From: Thozetella sp. PMI_491 | Taxonomy: Eukaryota; Ascomycota; Sordariomycetes; Chaetosphaeriales; Chaetosphaeriaceae | Direction: 5' to 3' | Length of the DNA: 64,000 nucleotides | Assembly (NCBI GenBank): GCA_021432635.1 | Contig: MU270043.1 | Coordinates: 62,001 to 126,000, forward strand | Shown: positions 20,249 to 31,833 of the stretch, in pieces | Layout of the letters: every line of letters begins with the position of its first letter | Numbering within the stretch: position 1 is the first letter of the stretch | The notes under the pieces: model-generated | What the model was told of the DNA's origin: nothing | Seen by the model: only the letters and a program-made list of their open reading frames with translations | Databases searched by the model: none | Made by a program: the position numbers and the translations under genes

Positions 20249-21846
20249 TTACTTAACTCCTTCGGCCTTCATCCTAACATCCGACAGGTTGTGTGACCTT
20301 CCACTAAAGATCATCGCAGAGGAGAGGATATTACTCTCATGTAGAGTCCCTTCGGGGATTTCCCGATATTGAGTCATGAAATGCAGAGCCTCCATGATCG
20401 TAGCACGCTCTGCCGCATCACCTGCCTCGTACGCCATCACAAGCGGCGACAGCAGATGCGTTGCCCCTGTAGGCTTGATGGTCTGGGCGTACGGGGAAGA
20501 CTTCCAGATGCGTTCGCTCCACTCCCTGTTTTGCATTTCCAGGACAGCATGGTCTCCCAGGCCCAGCACTTCGAGGCCACGCTGCAAGATCCTGTTGATG
20601 AGGATGCTGAACATGGCGTGATATGTAAAGTACCCGGCCATTTCTAGTGTCGTGAACGTATAGCAATCTTCCCATGCCGAGGGCTTGTCATTATCCAAGG
20701 CTACCTCGCCACAACCCATCAGCTGCAGGATTCTGTCCTCATGCGCATCTAGTTTGCGGAGTACGGTCCTGCTCCGGTCTACCAGGTCGCGAGCTATGGC
20801 TTCCCTGGCCTCTGCCGCCGAGCTTGTTTGGAGGCTTCGCATGGTCCGAATAAGCCGTGGCAGCTCGGCTAGATCCAATTCCAGCCTGTACAGGTCGATG
20901 ATATCGTACTCATTGTGCTGGAGAGCCGCGCTCAGTACAGGTCTCCACGATGGGGAAAGGAGGATGTGGTCCTCTCCGCTCCGAATGCTCTTTCCTAACT
21001 AGAAGTATACTTGGTTAATATTATTTTCCTCCTCGCCATCCTGATCTACGCGAATAGGAGTACGAGGATGACTAACCATTTGGCCTTGCAGCTCAAGGTA
21101 CAGCAGCGTCTCCAGTTCGTCGTTCAGATTCGGCACCCCCCGGACGGCAATAAGATAGCCGATCCCTTCGGTATGGACTGAGTTGTTGATTTGCGTATCT
21201 ATACCGTACGCTCTCTCGATGGAGAGCAGTAGTGCCGTGGCTGATAGCGTTGCGGTCGACAGCCGCTCCACCTGGTCCCCAAAGGCTGCATGGAGAGAGC
21301 GAAGTGCTTTGCCATAGGCTTGCAAATCCAGGAGGTCGCGGAACGAGAGCCCCCGTCGCATGTTATCGAACGCGGAGAGGTAGCAGTCCATGGAATCCGC
21401 CAGCGCCGAGCTCTCGGGCATCCGGCGGGCCATGAGCTCGAGCATGTGTCTTCGGTAGCCCATCTGGAACCCGTCACGATGGGGAGTGGAGGTGGCCTCG
21501 GCAAGGCGAGCAGCGAGAGCGTCCTCGGCGCGGGATGGCATGTCTCGAGGGCGCTTGCTGCCCGGTCCGGACCCTACGTCGACGGTCCAGTGGGGCCGGG
21601 ATGGCCTCCGGGTTGAGTAGATGGCGTTGACTTCGATGAACTTGAGGTCCCTGGTTGGTCCAGAGCACTGCCTGTTTGTTTTGCTGCAGTTCCCGCACTG
21701 GGGCCACTCTTCGTCGCACTGTCAATCCCGAGGTTAGTAGAGACCAGGTTACGGCGTTGGCGGTAGCCTCCGACGGAGCAGCGACTTGCTTTGATTTTGC
21801 GTCTACGGCAGTGTAGACATCGTTGACTCTTGGGGACCCCTGGCAT
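20249..21846 (-). CDS. Zn(II)2Cys6 fungal transcription factor
   Basis: A Gal4-type zinc-cluster regulator of about 482 residues. Minus-strand exons are 21846-21790, 21718-21077 and 20998-20249. The first intron (21789-21719) splits the zinc cluster and has a GC donor (GCAAGT) with a CTAAC branch site and ACAG acceptor. Joining it gives CLHCRRRKIK then CDEEWPQCGNCSKTNRQC, the full six-cysteine motif. The second intron (21076-20999; GTTAGT, TTCTAG) joins ELQGQM to LGKSIRSGEDHILL. The rest looks like the helical fungal_trans_2 (PF11951) middle region. The 3' end is uncertain: a donor at 20252 and an acceptor before 20149 would swap the last residues for AVTEIWQQLGIIGSN and extend the gene to about 19757. 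The target genes are unknown. Confidence 0.85.
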
Positions 21847-22558
21847 GCTGGGGGATCAGAGTTGTCGGGCCAGAGTGCGAGGCTGCAGTGGAACATTTCT
21901 CTCAAGCTGGCGATGGCAGTGAGGCTTGTCTGGTTCTCACACGGAACACGGATGGTTTGACACTTTGATTAGGTAGACCAGAGAGGCATGGCCAGACGTC
22001 CGGCTTCCGGGTTCATATAGTAAAAGGAAAAAAAAAAGAACTAGCACATCATAGCATGCTGCACCCGTCGTTTGCGTGTCGCCTGTTTCCCCCCCCTCTT
22101 GCGCGGCAGCCGTACATGGGCAAATGGCGATTTCTTGGGAATTCTCTGATCGAACCCTCTTAGCCTCTAATGCTTCAATACATCCTTGATTGGACTTTTT
22201 GTTCATAATACTCCCTACGCCCTAGGAATGAGCCTGGCGGCTTAGCTCCGCCCTGCGCGCGCGGATTTCCCAAAAAGGGACATGTGCTTTCTCGCCTTCT
22301 GTCCAGGATAGGAATAAGGCATCGGCTTACCAGTCGCACTTGCGAGCTGAAGCGCGAACTTTCTCACGGAAGTCCTTTGGGGCCTCCCTCCACCGTGTTG
22401 TCATCCCTGATTCGCTAGCATATCTCTTCGGCTGCCCCTGGCTGGTTACTAAGCTTAAATCATCCATAACGCCTCCGCGAACCGTGCATTATCATCTCGG
22501 GCTGGCTCCTTGCATGCCTCAGGGCTACTATGTATAGGACATCCTCGTATCCGACCGA
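21847..22558. other. Upstream region of the zinc-cluster regulator
   Basis: It is the spacer between two minus-strand genes, the F-box-like gene and the regulator. I see no gene or RNA; there is an A-rich run at about 22027. Confidence 0.55.
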
Positions 22559-23992
22559 TCATGGCCGTCTTTTGTTTGCGTAGAACTGCGCGGCCCGAAG
22601 CTGGTCGGCCCTGATCGCCCAGGCATCCAGCTGCTCGCGCGTCGGCCCCGTCATGTGGCCAGTCTCGTCAAACGAGGGCATCTCTCCTTGGGTCAGCCCG
22701 AATAGTCTCCAATCATCCAAGAACAAACTGATTCTGGAAGTCCATGGCTTCATGAGCTGGGGACCCATAGCAACACTACACAAAGCCCGGTAAATGTTCC
22801 GGAATCTGTACCACCAGACATTCAAGATCCACTGCTCATGGCCGCCGAACTTGCCGAATGGCTGGAGTAGTTGTTGACGCAAGAGCTCGGCGTTGGTGTG
22901 GTAGACATCCTGGTACGTAAAGAAGTGCGCAAGGTGGATGGATTCGGAAATGTCGCTGTGGAACTGCTGGAACTCGGCCCCGACAACTTCGCGAGGCGTC
23001 GAGGGGTTCAAGAAGTGCGCACACTTCGCCAAGCCAGCAACGGCTACGTATGCGCCGTATGCACCGCGCTTGCCCAAGGCGTACAGGCTTCCGGCTTGCT
23101 CGAGCTGAATACAGTTAACCACCGGGACCTTCAAATAGTCGGGCAACTCTCGGCATAGAGAACAGAGCTCTGCGAGACGATTGGTTAGCTGCGTTAGACG
23201 GATCCTGCATACACGAGGCAACTATTGCACCGACAACATACTTATGTGTAACTGCTGATAAAGCTCCGCCTCGAAGCACCGAGCTTGTGCGAGCCCGACG
23301 ATGCCAAAGAGATCACCCGCCTTCGCGACACACGGCGCTTCCAGATAACCCGATGTGTCGAGGGACCGATAAGGCCCCTCTGAGCTGCCGTTGGCACGAA
23401 CGAGATAATGTGCGAGAAGTCTTGCATAAAACTCGGTGCACAATGCGGCACATGAAAAACGGTCCTGCTCTGATGGCGTGAAGTCGCTGCACAGCTCAGC
23501 AAAGGATGAAGGCACGTCCTTCCAAGAACCCTTGAATGCTGACATAATTGTAGTGTTGACGGCTCTGACGGTGTCCATCAGAGCGATAGCCTGCTTTGCG
23601 AACGCAACACTGCATTTGTACGAAGAAATGTTCGTAGGATGACGCTCGTAGAAGGCGTCGACAGCGGCAGCGTTCTGGACATCCAGGGTGGAAACCTCAA
23701 CAGCCATTACCAGCTGTCTAAAGACCCTAGGGCCGACGTTCTTGAGGACAAAGGCGGCCGAGATTTCCTGGTTTTTCTCTACAACCTTGTTCAGGCCCTC
23801 ATGAGCCTTGATCAGAGACTCAAGATCCTCGATACTGTCTAGCTGCACCATGATATGCTTAAAGATCTCTGGGGGCAGGCTGACCAGCTGCCGACCCGTG
23901 CTCACCGCCCGGTCGGCAGGGCTAGTGGAGGGTTGAATATCCATGACCTCACTGCTGCTGACAGTTGTCCCGTCTTCGTTATGAGGTGCCAT
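22559..23992 (-). CDS. F-box-like domain protein, unknown target
   Basis: A predicted 453-residue protein with an F-box-like segment near the N-terminus (about 36-72: VSLPPEIFKHIMVQLDSIED). This would link an unknown substrate to an SCF ubiquitin ligase. Minus-strand exons are 23992-23242 and 23169-22559. The 72-base intron (GTATGT, CTAAC, GCAG) is a multiple of three and contains one in-frame TAG, so both exons lie in the same frame. Splicing joins YQQLHI to KLCSLCRELPDY. The remainder is helical without repeats I can name and may be a family-specific fungal domain. The ATG at 23992 is preferred; the frame extends 59 codons upstream without coding character. It is next to the zinc-cluster regulator on the same strand. 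Confidence 0.75.
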
Positions 23993-24830
23993 CGGGGTGC
24001 TATTCTGGCCACCCAGCACAATTATTGAGTGAAAGGTTTTGGCGGAGTGAGAAAGAGCGAAGGTAGTCTCTGGGGTGAAGATATCGTCAGCTGGGTAACT
24101 CGCATAGTTATTGACATTATGACTGACGTGGGAGCCGTTGCCGAAGAAGAAGAGTAGGTAATCCTTCAAAGAGAATGTGTGAGGTCGTGGGCAGAGGAGG
24201 TGACTGAATCGGAGAAGTGAGGATATTGTAAGGGCTGTTTTTCACCTTAGCAGCCACCCTTTGGGGAAGAAGGTGAAGGGTGCGGGGCGTAGGTTGAGGA
24301 TAACAGTTTGCCAGAGAACGGTACAATGTGTACAGGGAAAAAGGCAAAGAAGTTGGGTTAAACGGGGGAAGCAAATAAGTGAAATTTTCAGGTATAGTGA
24401 AATCGACCCCCCACCCAAGCAGTATGCCAAAGGTATTCGCAATGGCTAAACCGTGATTCACGTGGCGTGTTTACGTTGGCTCACTCGCGGCCTGATGGCA
24501 CCCGGGAGTTTGGCTAGGACCGGAGGCTTTGGGCCAGAAGCACTGGCAGCAGCTGCCGACCGGAGACAAATGTAAACAATAGTGTGGCCGTTTCCATACC
24601 TTGCCTACCTACTCCGTTTAAGAAAGGCACAGGGAAAAGACATTAGACACAAGGATAAAAAGGAATGCAACTATTTCTATTTACTCGCAAGCTGCGCGAA
24701 TACTACTTCCTTGGGGGACAAGTTGCACCAGTTTCCCACTCCCGCAAGATTCTATGACAATGGGAATCAATCCAAGGGCCCATCGGTAAGTACCGGCTCA
24801 GGCTAACGACCGATCGGCCTTATTGACAGC
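23993..24830. other. Intergenic between F-box-like gene and SGT2
   Basis: It holds the 5' flank of the F-box-like gene and the 3' flank of SGT2. Open frames such as 24117-24461 on the minus strand have no coding character. Confidence 0.55.
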
Positions 24831-25981
24831 TCATGATGGAGGAGTTCCGCTTCCGCTTCCGCGACCCGCGCCGCCACCCCCCATCATCGAACGGGCCCTG
24901 TATTATGAAGATTAGCTGGTGTTCTCGCCTCGACACAGGGGTTCAGGAGCATACATGTCCGCAATGCTGGGGTCCGACATCAAAGCGCTCATGTCGGGCA
25001 TGCCGCCGCCGCCGCTGAACTGCTCGGCCATTTGTCGCAGCCTCGGGTTGCTCATGAGGTTCGCCATCATGTCGGGGTTGCTCATCAAGTTCTGGGCCAT
25101 GGACGCGAACATGGGGTTGCTCATGATGCTCGACAGATCCGGCATGCCGCCACCGCCGCCGCCGCCACCTCCGGCGCCACCGCTGAACATGCTAGCCAGG
25201 TCGTTCAGGTTAGGGCCGGCGCCACGGGACGCAGACGCAGCCTCCAACTCGTCCGACGCGAGCTCGTCCACACGCCGCTTGGCCGTCTCAAAGCCCTTCT
25301 TCATAGCATCGCTGCCGCCGTTGCCCTCGTACTCGATGCCCTTCTGGTACGCCTCCATGGATCCCTTGGCATCGCCCAGCGCGAAGCGCGCCAGCCCCAG
25401 CCGGCTCCACGCCTTGGTGTACTTGGGGTCGATGGCGACAGCCGACTCGGCATCGGAGCGGGCTGATTCGTGATCCTTGGCCGCGCTATGTGCGGCAGCC
25501 CGGTTGGAAAGATATACGGCGTTGCCCGGGTTAATGGTGAGGGCCTGGGTGTAGAAATCGATGGCGGTCGGGTAGTCCTTCTGCGCCATGGCCGCGTTGC
25601 CCTTGGACTTTAGGCTCTCAGCCTCCTTCTTCTTGTCCTCTGAGATGGGCGCGGCGCCGGAGCCCTCGGAGCCGGCGGGCTTGGTGGTGTTCTTGAGCTT
25701 CTCGTAGACTGAGTAGACCTGGAGGAGATTTTGAGAGCCGATGGCTGCCTCTACAGCTGCCTTGTCGGTGGGGTCGACGCCGAAGGCCTCCCCGATGCAG
25801 TTGATGGCGATATCTATCGAGTCCTTGTCATCGCCCTGGAGCGTGCCGTCCGTCAGGGAGGTCGAGAGGAAGTCGCAGATGGCAAGCGCCAGGCGCTGCT
25901 TGGGTGTTGTCGCCTAGTCGAGGGGGGGCGGTCAGAGTCTGGCGGGGCGGTTTTCGCAATGGGAACATGTCCACTTACCAT
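24831..25981 (-). CDS. sgt2: Small glutamine-rich TPR protein SGT2
   Basis: A 342-residue SGTA/Sgt2 co-chaperone, which hands tail-anchored membrane proteins from Hsp70 to the GET pathway in the cytosol. Minus-strand exons are 25981-25979, 25913-24955 and 24897-24831. The first coding exon is just the ATG, directly followed by a GTAAGT donor; the joined start reads MATTPKQRLALAICDFL, the expected dimerisation domain (about 1-60). Three TPR units occupy about 97-200 (GNAAMAQKDYPTAIDFYTQA, NRAAAHSAAKDHESA). A glycine run and a methionine- and asparagine-rich C-terminus with repeated MSNP follow, as in the substrate-binding part of the family. The last intron (24954-24898; GTATGC, ATACAG) joins SIADM to ARSMMGGGGAGRG. 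The gene is divergent from the RING-CH gene. Confidence 0.93.
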
Positions 25982-26734
25982 TTGGGGATTGTGAGGTGGA
26001 GGGATGGAAGGAGGAAGCAAATCTCGGGGTTTCGAGCGGAGGGAGGGTGTAACGAGCGGGAGCAGGTAGTATCGTGGTGCGGCGGGAAAAGCTTCGTCAA
26101 CGGGATGTGCCCGAGGCTGCGAGCCGACCAGTTGAGAGGGACCTATCGTCCACTTAGTCCCCCCCACAGAAAACGATGGAGGGGTTCTGTGGGTCTTGGT
26201 GACCCAGGCGCGGTCGAGACTCCGGGCGACCCAAGCCCAAGCCAAGCCCAGCCCACAGCCAGCCACCAGCCATTGTGGCTAGTGACGGAGAGACGCTACG
26301 CTTCTTCAAGGTCGCGCCACACTGCCTGCACACTGGCTGCTGATGTCACACATGAACCTCATCTCAACCCATCTTTTTTGGGGGAGCCTCGGGAACCCCA
26401 AACCGTTGACAAACAGCTAAGAAGGGAGCGGAACGGTCCTTTTCCTTCCACCGCTCCCCGCCGCGCGATCCATGATACCGGTGCCCTCTGCTTAGGGTCT
26501 TTCATCTAGCAGCCTTCTAATTCTAGCTGCTATCGTGGCGGACCAGACCACACAGCCGATTGCGCCTACTTCTCACTCTGCGACCCTTCGCTGTTCCTGC
26601 GAGGCCATTGCTCCATCCTTTTCCCTGCAGCTTCGACCAACCGCAGCCTCGTCCCGCCGGGCCCCAACCACAATCCAGCGCACCCCTCATCTCTCCCTTC
26701 CCCCGACACGTTCCCGTCGAAAACCAGGGCTATC
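25982..26734. other. Divergent promoter region of SGT2 and the RING-CH gene
   Basis: The two genes are transcribed away from this region, so it must hold both promoters. It contains CT-rich leader sequence just before 26735. I see no gene in it. Confidence 0.6.
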
Positions 26735-28551
26735 ATGGCTTCCTCCGGTCAAGCTGGCGCCAGCGCGGCTGCGAGCGCGAACCCTCCTGCCCTCACGCGA
26801 GCTCCGACCGACCAACGCTCATGCTGGATATGCATGGACAGCGCTGCCGAGAATCCGAATGCCACCTGGGCGAACCCCTGCAATTGCTCGCTCGAGGCCC
26901 ACGAGGCATGCCTCCTCCGCTGGATCGCCGAGACGGAGCAGAGCTCCGGCCGTCCCAAGAACGGCGTCCTGTGCCCTCAATGCAAGGCCCTGATTCGCAT
27001 CGAGCAGCCTTACGACTCCTTCGTCGTATTCCGCGATCGCCTGCATCGAGCCTACAGCCGCATGTCTCCTATCATGCTTCTGCTCTTCCTCTCGAGCGGC
27101 GCCATGGCCGGATCTGCCTGGTACGGACTGATGGCGACGAACATCTTTGCCGGCTCTTTCCCAACGGCTAGGTGGTTGACGTCGAACGGCGCCCTGTTGA
27201 AGCGCCGCTCGGTTCCTCTGCTACGCTGGAAGCCATTTTGGATGTTCAACCTGAAGCTTTGGGTCATGTCCCTCATCGGTCCCACCATCACTATCATCCG
27301 CGCTTTCCCTCCTTTGGGCAACTTGGTCTGCCTCCCGGCTTCGATCTTGGTGAGCATGGCCCTTACTGCCACCCACAGCATAGCTATAGGATTTCTAACA
27401 CTCGCTAGTACGGGGGAACCCTCGTTCTCATGGACAACATGCCCTCGTGGCCACCGTCTCCCGAATGGGCGATGACCTTGATGCCCGTCGTACACTTGAC
27501 CTACCAGAGTCTTTATTACGAGTTCTTTGGGAGCTTTGAGAAGCGTCTCAACCGAGCTCTACGCGGAAGGCCCGAGACAGAGGAGCAGCCGCTCCCTCAG
27601 CAGCAACCCGCCGCAGCTCACGGACAAGAAGTTGGAGCGAACGGTGCAAACGGTGCACAGCAACCAGAGGCGGAGGAGGACCCCGGCGCCTTTGCCAACA
27701 TGCTTGCTCTTGGCCGTGCTGTCTGGGGGCTTTTCGGCGATGACGCTAACAACGAGATTGGAATAGAGGCCGATTTGCGTGTAGAGGCTATCGCCCACGA
27801 CCATGATCACGACGAAGAGGAAGGCCAGGGGGATGAAGATGCGGGTCTCGCACTGGAACTGGTAGTACAGGTGGCAGATGACGCCCAAGATGAGGAGCAG
27901 GAAGAGGCAATCCCTGTGGACGAAGCGGAGCAAGTCAATGCTGCCGAGGAACTCGAGCGGGAGGATGAGGGAAGAGATGCTGCTGAGACTGTAGAGGATG
28001 CGGCACCTGCCCCCGTCGTCCTCGGTCGCCAGCAACAAAATGGGCAAGTACAAGGTGCCCAGGAGCCTGTCGCCGAACAGCGGGCAGCACCTGCCCGGGC
28101 TCAAGACAACAGAGTGCAAGACCGCGCCGAGCGTGCCGAACGTGCCGAGCGCCGTGAGCAGCGACGCCGCCAGCGGCAGGAGCGCAGGCGAAACCGTAAC
28201 GGAAATCGCAACGGCAACCGCAACGGCAACCAGAACGAGCCTGAGGAACGTGGCACGTCTGTCCTGACCGAGATCTGCAACGGCGTCGTCACATCTCTGA
28301 TGTACCCCGTCGTTTCCTATGGGATGGGAGAGTTGATCCGCGCGCTCGCACCTAAAGCGTGGGTCGCGAACCCCGGACGTCGCGCGGCGACTGGCCTCCT
28401 GCAGCAGCGCTGGGGACGCAGCCTTGTTGGCGGCTGCCTGTTTGTGGTGCTCAAGGACACGGCTGCGCTCTACACCAAGTACCGGCGCGTCCAGGTCAAG
28501 AAGAACCGGACGGTGCGGAATGTTGAGCGCACGGCCACTCAGGGCCCGTAG
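26735..28551 (+). CDS. RING-CH (MARCH-type) membrane E3 ubiquitin ligase
   Basis: A predicted 585-residue membrane ubiquitin ligase. Exons are 26735-27349 and 27409-28551 with a 59-base intron (GTGAGC, TCTAAC, GCTAG). The RING-CH finger has the C4HC3 order: C30, C33, C49, C51, H56, C59, C80 and C83, with W63 before the last pair. Hydrophobic segments lie at about 112-135 and 175-210, and again near the C-terminus (about 505-560). Between them is a long acidic and glutamine-rich region with a basic NRNG-type tandem repeat (NRNGNRNGNRNGNQN). The layout recalls fungal RING-CH proteins of the ER or endosomes that tag membrane proteins for degradation. The true partner and compartment are not shown by the sequence. 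Confidence 0.88.
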
Positions 28552-28891
28552 AACATGGACTGACACCTGCTCGACAGTGTGTCTGACGAAATGGCATGTC
28601 CCTAGGTTAATTTGTATTACTAGCATCGATACCAAGACTCACCGGCCATATTCGATTGCCGGGCGACTCGGAGATGGCACATCTCACGGCGGGCAGGCGT
28701 TAATGGGCTATTTGAGAGACAGCATATGAGCATGAATGAGCTACAGGATTTCACGACCCATCAGGCGCTTACTTCCGCGGGCTTTCCAGAGCATCTATCA
28801 CGATAGATAATTCCATACTGTCGTGCCATGCTCAATATGCAATGCGTGTTATTTGACTATTTGACAATGCACTCGCAGCTTCGCCTCGAGC
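28552..28891. other. Convergent intergenic region
   Basis: This 340-base spacer between two 3' ends holds nothing I can name. Confidence 0.6.
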
Positions 28892-30538
28892 TCATGCTAG
28901 ACTCCCCCCCTCCACGAGATAGATGGCGCTACCGTTTCCTGGCTTGCTCACCACGATCGCTGCTGCTCTCTGCTCGGGCGTCAGGTCCTTCTTGGCATAG
29001 TACTCCTTCTCCCACGCCTCCTTGACGGCAGCCACCTTGTCCGCCGGCACTAGGTGCACGCTGCAGCCGCCCCAGCCCGCGCCGGTCAGCCGGCTGCCGT
29101 ACGAGCCCGCGCGCCGCGCAATGGTGCACAGCTCGTCGATCTCGGGACAGCTGCACTCGTACACGTCACGGCAGGAGTCCTGCGTGGCGTTGAGAAGCGC
29201 GCCCAGCTTGGCGTTGTAGTCACTCGTGTCGGCCCCGTCGGCCGGGTGCTGCGCGGGGTCCTCGAGCAGCGCCATCACCTGGAGTACGCGGAGCGCCTCG
29301 CTGTAGACGTGCAGCGCGCGCTGCCGCAGCTTGAAGCGCTCAGCCCGCACGGGGAAGCGTGACGTGAACTGCGCGTTCAGCTCGTCTGTGGTCAGGCCGA
29401 TGGCGGCGGCAATCTCCTCGCGGGTATAGCCCTCTTCCTTCACCAGGGTGGACTTGACCAGGGTCAGAAGCTCCTCGAGCTGCTCGGAAACGGTCTTTGG
29501 GGCGGTGCCCTCCAGAAGGGCGAAATACGTCTCGTGAAATCCCTGCAGGCTGATCGCAAGGGGGGACTTGTCGGCGGGAAGACGAGTGCTCGGAGGGTTA
29601 AGCACCGCGTTCAGGTAAGCAGCGGCGAGGGTGCACTCGACCACACGGAGGTTGTACTGCACGGGGCCGGTCACGTACTTGTCGGCCGAGACGAACGATT
29701 GCGCGATGAGGAAGGTGAGCTCTGGGTTCGTCTTGGGGAACTGGACGGGCCGGGCTGTCAGGGCAGGGGTGAAGGAGACGAAGAGAGCAGATCCGCGCTG
29801 TGAGAAGACCGAGGCGGACTGGTCCATCCTATGAGCCATGTCAGTCTATCCGTACGTGGCGGAATCATAAGCCACCAGCCGGCCGGGCACGCACCCTCCT
29901 GAGTTGACACCAACCGACCGCTCGCTGACGATGGCGAGCTCCGTCAGCTCTGTCTTGTCGACGGTCTGCTCTCCGTTGGCAACCATGACGGCGAGTGCGC
30001 TTGCGCTCACGAAAGCCGCACTGGAGCTCAGGCCGCCGCCCGAGGGTACCGTCCCGTCTAGCATAATCTGCATGCTCTTCGGCCGGAAGTCGGCGCCCTT
30101 CTTCTTCCTCAGCAGCTCCAGCGCCCCGCGCAGGCCGCACTTGAAGTAGTTGCTCCACTCATGGATGGTGGCATCGATGGGTACCTCGTCCAGGGGAACG
30201 TCGAACTCGCGCGGGGGGAACTTGGCGTCCTGCAGGTTCGAGATCTGGATCTTGAAGGTGCCTTCGTTGGCAGGCGCGAGGTCGGTTGAGACGGCGAGCA
30301 GGGCGTCGGCGCTGATGGCCATGGGCAGCACCGAGTACATGGAGTAGTCGATGTGCTCGCCAATAATGTTGACACGGCCGGGCGACCGCGCTACGAACTG
30401 CGCCGCATGGCCGTACTTGGCCTCAAACTTGCTGAGAAGCTCGTTCCAGCGCTTGCCCTGGCTGGCGAGCGCATCGTCGGTGTAGATGTCCTGCAGAGAC
30501 CGCGCAACAGGGACAGGGCCAGCCATTTTGCTCGCCAC
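28892..30538 (-). CDS. gal1: Galactokinase
   Basis: A 526-residue galactokinase, which phosphorylates alpha-D-galactose to galactose-1-phosphate with ATP in the Leloir pathway. Minus-strand exons are 30538-29895 and 29828-28892, with a 66-base intron (GTGCGT, CTGAC branch, CATAG) joining SVGVNSGG to MDQSAS. GHMP-kinase motifs are all present: the galactokinase signature GRVNIIGEHIDY (54-65), the ATP loop PSGGGLSSSAA (165-175) and the C-terminal GAGWGGCSVH. The length suits fungal galactokinases. A second ATG at codon 5 is an alternative start. No other galactose gene lies nearby. Confidence 0.95.
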
Positions 30539-31833
30539 TCAAATTTTCTAACTATCGCTCGAGAAATGCACAAGCTTGGTTGTTATTTTGGTGGCAGAGG
30601 AAAAATAAAACCAGTGCGGGAGGGAGACGAGCCTGCGTCTAGGTCGCGTGGGATCACATGGAGCTCTTTCTTGCGCTGCCCCGCAGTGGTGGCAGACAGT
30701 CGAGATGCGTGCCCCGCACTCAAGAGCACCGTCGTTTTTTTTTTCTTCCTCCCCTGGGGAAGCGTCTAGGATGCGAGGGGCTCGATCAGGTGTCACCCTA
30801 TTGAGCTGTGGCAAGAAGGAGCTACAGTAGTGGGATTGGAGCGGATGGATTTCAGACACTGGCGTCATACCCCGCCATGCGCCGAGGCGGCGCGCGAAAC
30901 TGTCAGGGCGGGCTAAAGCGATGTCACGTAGCTTCGACCTCGACCTTCCGAGTCGGCATGTACACGTTCTCTGCAAAAGCTAGGGAGGGTTTCCTTGCGG
31001 CAGAAAATTCCGTAGCTTCAAAGTGCCAAGCCGGAAGCAAACTGAGTTTTCCATTAAGGATTGCAAACCAGGAGGTGAGAAACACAGGGCTTGTAACAAA
31101 GCTCTACAGGAACGAGGCTCACGACACTCCCCTCTCGGCCCCTACTAACCCGAGGCGCCTGCACCGGCTACAGCCGTAGAACCCCCTTTTCAAGTGCAGT
31201 AGAATGCCGTCCCAAGTAAACAAAGTTCCCACTTCGGCAAAGCCCTCATATGTGAGTCGCTTTCGAGGGGCAAAGACACCCACCCGACAGCCAGCATAGC
31301 ATACATTAGACCAATAACTTCTATTGTGTCTGCAACTAGTAACTAGCCTAGCTCGTTGATTGCCTGTCTTATTCGCTTCGAGGCACGCCGACATAAATAA
31401 TCATGGTCCTCAGGCGACCTTCACCTGCCAGAAGGGATGTGAGCTGGCACGGCATAATTGCAAGGCAGCCTCGCAAATATAACCTCAAGACAATCACATC
31501 CTTTTGTTTTCAAGGAGTTCCTAAGGCTCAATAGGTTTCGGACAGCCCGGGCAATGCAAGGCCAGCAGATATAAACAATGGCACAATGTGAGTATTGGAG
31601 GTGGTGGCCATCACGCCTGCTTCGGAGAAAGCCTTCCCCAGCTGCGTCTTGTCACTTCTCCTTCTCATGGACCCCTAAATTGAAGGCTCCTCGGATTTCC
31701 TTCCATTTTGCTCCGGTCGTTTTTCAAACCTCTGAGAAGCACCGAACCCCCTTCCACACTGCCCACTGATCTAGCACCTTACGTGGATCAGCAAAATCAT
31801 TCACGGCAGAAGCTTCTCACACAAAGAGGCATT
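30539..31833. other. Divergent intergenic 1.3 kb
   Basis: It lies between the 5' ends of galactokinase (-) and the unknown gene at 31834 (+), so it should carry both promoters. I see no open frame with coding character and no RNA gene. Confidence 0.55.

Noticed and set aside
23170-23241. In-frame TAG splitting the F-box-like gene as a nonsense mutation
   Set aside because: A standard 72-base intron with GTATGT donor, CTAAC branch and GCAG acceptor removes the stop and keeps the frame, so no mutation is needed.
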